Assembly (NCBI GenBank): GCA_016210395.1
Contig: JACQUI010000189.1
Location: forward strand, 1-7,847
Length of the DNA: 7,847 nt
Source of the DNA: Chloroflexota bacterium
Lineage (GTDB): Bacteria > Chloroflexota > Dehalococcoidia > Lucifugimonadales > JACPCL1
Reading direction: 5' to 3'
Positions 5,342-7,847 of the stretch are shown here, in pieces. Position 1 is the first letter of the stretch; each line of letters starts with the position of its first letter. Both the position numbers and the translations under genes were made by a program. Under the pieces are notes generated by a model. The model saw only the letters and a list, made by a program, of their open reading frames with translations, did no database searches and was not told where the DNA came from.

Positions 5342-6868
5342 CTAAGACGCCCTGGCTGAGCCAGCCTTCTGCAACCCGCCACGAACAGAGTCGCCGAGCT
5401 TCTGGAAGTCCTTTGCATATTCGCCATGCTTGCCCATGGCCGCGCCCATGCGCACGCGCACCGCGCCGTCTGCTTCTTCCTTGCACACGGCCCATACCTG
5501 GCGGTGCGTGAAGTAGAGCGCCAGCATGAGGCCCATCACGATGCCTACCGCGCCCAACCACAGCAACGGGCGGCCTGGATCGTCCACGACCCGGAAGCCG
5601 GAGAACTGGCGCTCGCGTACAAAGGTGTACGTCAGGCCGCCGATGTTCGCGCTTTGCCCCTGCGCCACGTTCCCCGTGACATAAGGAGAGGTTGCCCCTG
5701 TTTCGTAGACCTCCAGCCGCACCTGGCCGGGAGGGATGACGGGGTCAATGAATGCGGAAGCAGGGCCGACGACGTAGACCTCCAGCCCTTGCTTGGTGAG
5801 GTAGAAGGACCCCAGGGGCCGGTCCTGGGCTTGCCAGGCCAGGGCCACCGTCTCTTCGGCGATCAGCGCGCCCGTGCTATCGCGCGCCTCCATGACGGCG
5901 GCCGGGCCAAAGAAGGACTGGTGCAATCGCACGCCCGCATAGGACAGGGGCGAGTTCACCCGCACCACGGCCTGGGTGACCTCTTGCCCCTGGTCGAACA
6001 GCACCACGCTGCTGCGGTAGTCCTTGGGAGGCCCTTCCGGATAATACTCATCCACGAACGAGTCCAGCCGCAGCGCCAGGCCTGTGTCTCCAATGAGCCG
6101 GGTCTGACCCTCGGCGACAACGAAGGCGTCGTCCCCCGACCCCCAGAGACTCCCCACCGCGAACCCCCCCAGCAATACGACCAGGGAGGCGTGGTGCAGG
6201 ATGGACCCCAGAGGGGCGAACCGGTTCTTATCGCCGTACAGGTGGATGGCGTCGCCATCGGCTTGAGCTATGACCCTGTAGCCCTTAAACCGCAGGCTTC
6301 TGCGGAGGGCGGTAGCAGCCCCTTCCTTGGAAAGACCCCCCGCCTGCTCCTGAAAGGAGAGCTTGGCCCGTTGGAAAAAGGCGTCCGGCATGTCAATACG
6401 GGGCCTGGCGAAGGCTGCGCGGAGCTGGCTGCCCGAACGCCGTATGGTGCAGACCAGGATGTTGGCGGCAAGCACTGTGACCAGCAGCCGGAACCACCAC
6501 GAGCCAAAGATGGTGAACAGCCCCAGGGCGCTGAACGCGCCGGTGAGGTCGCCGTACTTGGGACGTATCTGAGTAAGCCAGCGGGCGTAGGAGACGCGGT
6601 CAGCCTGGGCGTTGGGAGGCGCCTGCATCAGCAGGACGCCCACAAGCGAAGCCGCTGCGATGGCCAGGATGAGGACAAGGGCCAGGCGTTGGGACCCGAA
6701 GAAGGCCCATAGCCTGTCCAGCCAGTCCCAGGCGGAAGCCGTGGGCTGCGCATGCGCGCCATCACCGTCCGTAGCCGCTGTCGCCTCTTCCTTGTGTCTG
6801 CGCCGAGGGCGAGCAGAAGAGGCTACGGAGGGGGCGCCGCTGCGGCGGCGCAGGGTCTTGCCGATCAT
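5342..6868 (-). CDS. resB: Cytochrome c biogenesis protein ResB/Ccs1
   Basis: A 508-aa membrane protein that forms the System II cytochrome c synthase with ResC, binding heme and apocytochrome outside the membrane. The layout is that of the family: a charged cytoplasmic N-terminus (1-48), TM1 (about 60-80), TM2 (about 117-140), TM3 (about 221-242), a large extracytoplasmic domain (about 243-432), TM4 (about 433-455) and a short basic C-tail. NRFAPLGSILHHASLVVLL (215-233) is the typical motif at TM3; H225/H226 hold the position of the conserved membrane histidine. NSPLSYAGVRLHQSFFGP (305-322) matches the conserved periplasmic segment. The start is ATG 6868 with GGAGG 8 nt upstream (6877-6881); the frame stays open 41 codons further but without family resemblance. 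The N-terminal 45 residues are low complexity, basic then Ala/Thr-rich. First gene of the ccs operon, divergent from the receiver gene. Confidence 0.94.
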   Translation of the reverse strand: MIGKTLRRRSGAPSVASSARPRRRHKEEATAATDGDGAHAQPTASAWDWLDRLWAFFGSQRLALVLILAIAAASLVGVLLMQAPPNAQADRVSYARWLTQIRPKYGDLTGAFSALGLFTIFGSWWFRLLVTVLAANILVCTIRRSGSQLRAAFARPRIDMPDAFFQRAKLSFQEQAGGLSKEGAATALRRSLRFKGYRVIAQADGDAIHLYGDKNRFAPLGSILHHASLVVLLGGFAVGSLWGSGDDAFVVAEGQTRLIGDTGLALRLDSFVDEYYPEGPPKDYRSSVVLFDQGQEVTQAVVRVNSPLSYAGVRLHQSFFGPAAVMEARDSTGALIAEETVALAWQAQDRPLGSFYLTKQGLEVYVVGPASAFIDPVIPPGQVRLEVYETGATSPYVTGNVAQGQSANIGGLTYTFVRERQFSGFRVVDDPGRPLLWLGAVGIVMGLMLALYFTHRQVWAVCKEEADGAVRVRMGAAMGKHGEYAKDFQKLGDSVRGGLQKAGSARAS

Positions 6869-6963
6869 ACTACCCTCCTCCAACCGACCCAATACTCCTA
6901 GGCTACGCCCCTTTCGACCGCTCGCTCTATCGTGAAACGAAGTATTTCCCATCCCCTCTAGTG

Positions 6964-6982
6964 AGGAATACCCAAGATTCCT
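6964..6982. promoter_or_regulatory. Inverted repeat AGGAAT-N7-ATTCCT, candidate resB operator
   Basis: AGGAAT (6964-6969) and ATTCCT (6977-6982) are perfect complements with a 7-base spacer. The element sits just downstream of the predicted resB -10 box, about where transcription would start, so a bound protein could block it. GATTCCTA in its right half (6976-6983) recurs at 7083-7090 in the leader of the divergent gene. Inference. Confidence 0.4.
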
Positions 6983-6986
6983 ACTA

Positions 6987-7013
6987 TTCATATCATGTGC
7001 CCGTACTAGGCAA
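6987..7013 (-). promoter_or_regulatory. Predicted extended -10 promoter for resB
   Basis: On the minus strand TTGCCT (7013-7008) is followed after 15 bp by TATGAA (6992-6987), preceded by TG one base upstream, an extended -10 element. The spacer is short, which an extended -10 tolerates. The predicted start lies roughly 110 nt before the resB ATG. Pattern-based only. Confidence 0.35.
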
Positions 7014-7045
7014 ATCCTCTGGCGCTAGGATAGTCTCTTCAGCCC

Positions 7046-7073
7046 TTGCCAAATACACTAGAGTCGTTATGGT
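7046..7073 (+). promoter_or_regulatory. Predicted sigma-70-type promoter for the receiver/cytochrome c genes
   Basis: TTGCCA (7046-7051, five of six consensus bases) and TATGGT (7068-7073, four of six) are separated by 16 bp. Transcription would begin near 7080, about 30 nt before the ATG at 7110. It lies back to back with the predicted resB promoter. Pattern-based only. Confidence 0.4.
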
Positions 7074-7109
7074 GTAGGGCTCGATTCCTATCGGTTCGCA
7101 GGAGGGCGC

Positions 7110-7532
7110 ATGGACCGCATTAGAGTGTTGCTTGTGGAGCAATACCCTCTCCTTGCGGACATTACGTGTGAAATCCTTCTCAAAGACCCGTGCATTGCTG
7201 TCGTGGGGGAGGCAAAGGGGATTGAGGAGGCAACGCGCCTGGCTGCCCGCCGGAGGCCGGATGTGGCGCTCATTGACATCTCCGCGGGGGAGAGCAAGGG
7301 CCTTGCCCTGGCCAGAGAGTTGGCGCGCACCCGTCCCGGCATGTCCGTGATCCTGCTTGGCGAGGAGGCTTCCAACGACTACGCCGAGGCTGCGCAGCAG
7401 GCGGGGGCATCCTACCTGCCCAGGCCCCAAGTTGTTGCCGATCTCCTGCCGACGCTGCATCGGCAGCGTCCGGACTGCTGCTCTGATCTCACAGAGCTGG
7501 TGACGCCGTTTAAGGGGCGTGTGGGGCTGTAG
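7110..7532 (+). CDS. Receiver-only protein with degenerate active site (pseudo-receiver)
   Basis: A 140-aa cytoplasmic protein consisting of one CheY-like receiver domain (about 3-118) and a short tail, with no DNA-binding or other output domain. The fold is recognisable from RIRVLLVEQYPLLADI, DVALIDIS and the AGASYL stretch, closest to NarL-type receivers. The acidic pair is replaced by E10-Q11, the switch Thr/Ser position appears to be G84, and the lysine position appears to be R105; the phospho-acceptor D56 remains. Phosphorylation by the usual Mg-dependent route is therefore doubtful, and it may signal by binding or protein contact. The tail has adjacent cysteines C123-C124. The start ATG has AGGAGG 4 nt upstream. 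It is not a truncation by frameshift visible here: no LuxR helix-turn-helix appears in any frame before the next gene. A cytochrome c gene follows after 66 nt, likely in the same operon. Confidence 0.85.
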   Translation: MDRIRVLLVEQYPLLADITCEILLKDPCIAVVGEAKGIEEATRLAARRRPDVALIDISAGESKGLALARELARTRPGMSVILLGEEASNDYAEAAQQAGASYLPRPQVVADLLPTLHRQRPDCCSDLTELVTPFKGRVGL

Positions 7533-7598
7533 TGTAGCGCAAGCAGCGTGTCACTGCCGGCCTGCGCTGAGCCCTGGGCGCTTCCAAAGGGGCGGGGT

Positions 7599-7847
7599 AT
7601 GGCCTGGATCAAGGAAATGAGCTGGGGGTCGTGGCTTGGCGTCGCGGCGCTGGCGGCGGTCCCCCTCCTAGCGCTCCTGTACTACATGGGGGCTGGAGCC
7701 AACGGAGAGCCTGCGTCCCGGTCCAGGCCCTCCGATGCCGGTGTGCAGGGCAAGGCGATTTATGATACCGTGTGCGCCGGTTGCCACGGCCCAAAGGGTG
7801 AAGGCCAGACCGGCTGGCAGCGGCAAAACGCGGATGGCTCCTATCCA
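7599..7847 (+). CDS. Membrane-anchored c-type cytochrome, 5' part only
   Basis: The first 83 residues of a c-type cytochrome, cut by the right window edge. An N-terminal hydrophobic helix (about 11-32) acts as signal anchor, followed by a flexible Ser/Pro/Arg segment and the start of a class I-like cytochrome c domain at about 48. KAIYDTVCAGCHGPKGEGQ (52-70) contains the heme-binding CxxCH, C59 to H63. It would carry one heme or more outside the membrane and transfer electrons; partner and full heme count are not visible. The Met ligand should lie beyond the edge. The start is ATG 7599, with AAAGGGG 6 nt upstream (7586-7592); ATG 7617 is less likely. It sits 66 nt after the receiver gene and divergent from the ccs genes whose products would mature it. 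Confidence 0.85.
   Translation, partial: MAWIKEMSWGSWLGVAALAAVPLLALLYYMGAGANGEPASRSRPSDAGVQGKAIYDTVCAGCHGPKGEGQTGWQRQNADGSYP

Noticed and set aside
4577..5359. 260-codon open frame on the plus strand opposite resC
   Set aside because: No family resemblance; it lies opposite a resC gene with all signature motifs.
5146..5427. N-terminal extension of resC by 94 codons
   Set aside because: The extra residues are unlike any ResC, overlap resB, and the ATG at 5145 has a near-perfect Shine-Dalgarno site.
5426..6712. 428-codon open frame on the plus strand antisense to resB
   Set aside because: Its translation is low-complexity Gly/Arg/Gln/His-rich sequence with no domain, and the opposite strand encodes a clear ResB. 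Such frames are common opposite GC-rich genes.

Overview
The window is GC-rich bacterial DNA, densely coded except for four structured gaps. It carries a cytochrome c maturation (System II, Res/Ccs-type) locus with signal-transduction genes on both sides. The lineage cannot be fixed from the sequence. A Chloroflexota-like or other monoderm-type organism is my best guess. The basis is the membrane-anchored c-type cytochrome and thioredoxin, the Cache-HAMP-GAF-HisKA_3 kinase architecture and strong GGAGG ribosome binding sites on GC-rich genes. This is inference.

Layout on the minus strand, read right to left: resB (6868 to 5342), a 196-nt structured gap, resC/ccsA (5145 to 4261), then a TlpA/ResA-like membrane-anchored thioredoxin (4258 to 3689), 2 nt after resC. 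A 285-nt gap full of dyads and hairpins follows. Next come a large membrane sensor histidine kinase (3403 to 986, TTG start) and a NarL/LiaR-type response regulator (989 to 336), joined by an ATGA stop/start overlap. The leftmost 335 nt show no convincing gene but contain one perfect hairpin.

On the plus strand, divergent from resB across a 241-nt promoter region, lie a receiver-only protein with degenerate active-site residues (7110 to 7532) and the 5' end of a membrane-anchored class I-type cytochrome c (7599 to the window edge).

The three ccs genes give the core of System II. ResB and ResC handle and attach heme outside the membrane, and the TlpA-like protein keeps the CxxCH cysteines reduced. 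The partial cytochrome c is an obvious possible client. The kinase/regulator pair downstream is probably a redox, respiratory or small-molecule sensing system. The arrangement recalls Bacillus resABC-resDE, but here the regulators belong to the NarL/HisKA_3 class instead of the OmpR class. The most distinctive points are the degenerate receiver beside a cytochrome gene, the four-cysteine GAF domain of the kinase, and the symmetric DNA elements in the gap before the kinase gene. No tRNA, rRNA, CRISPR array or insertion sequence was seen.
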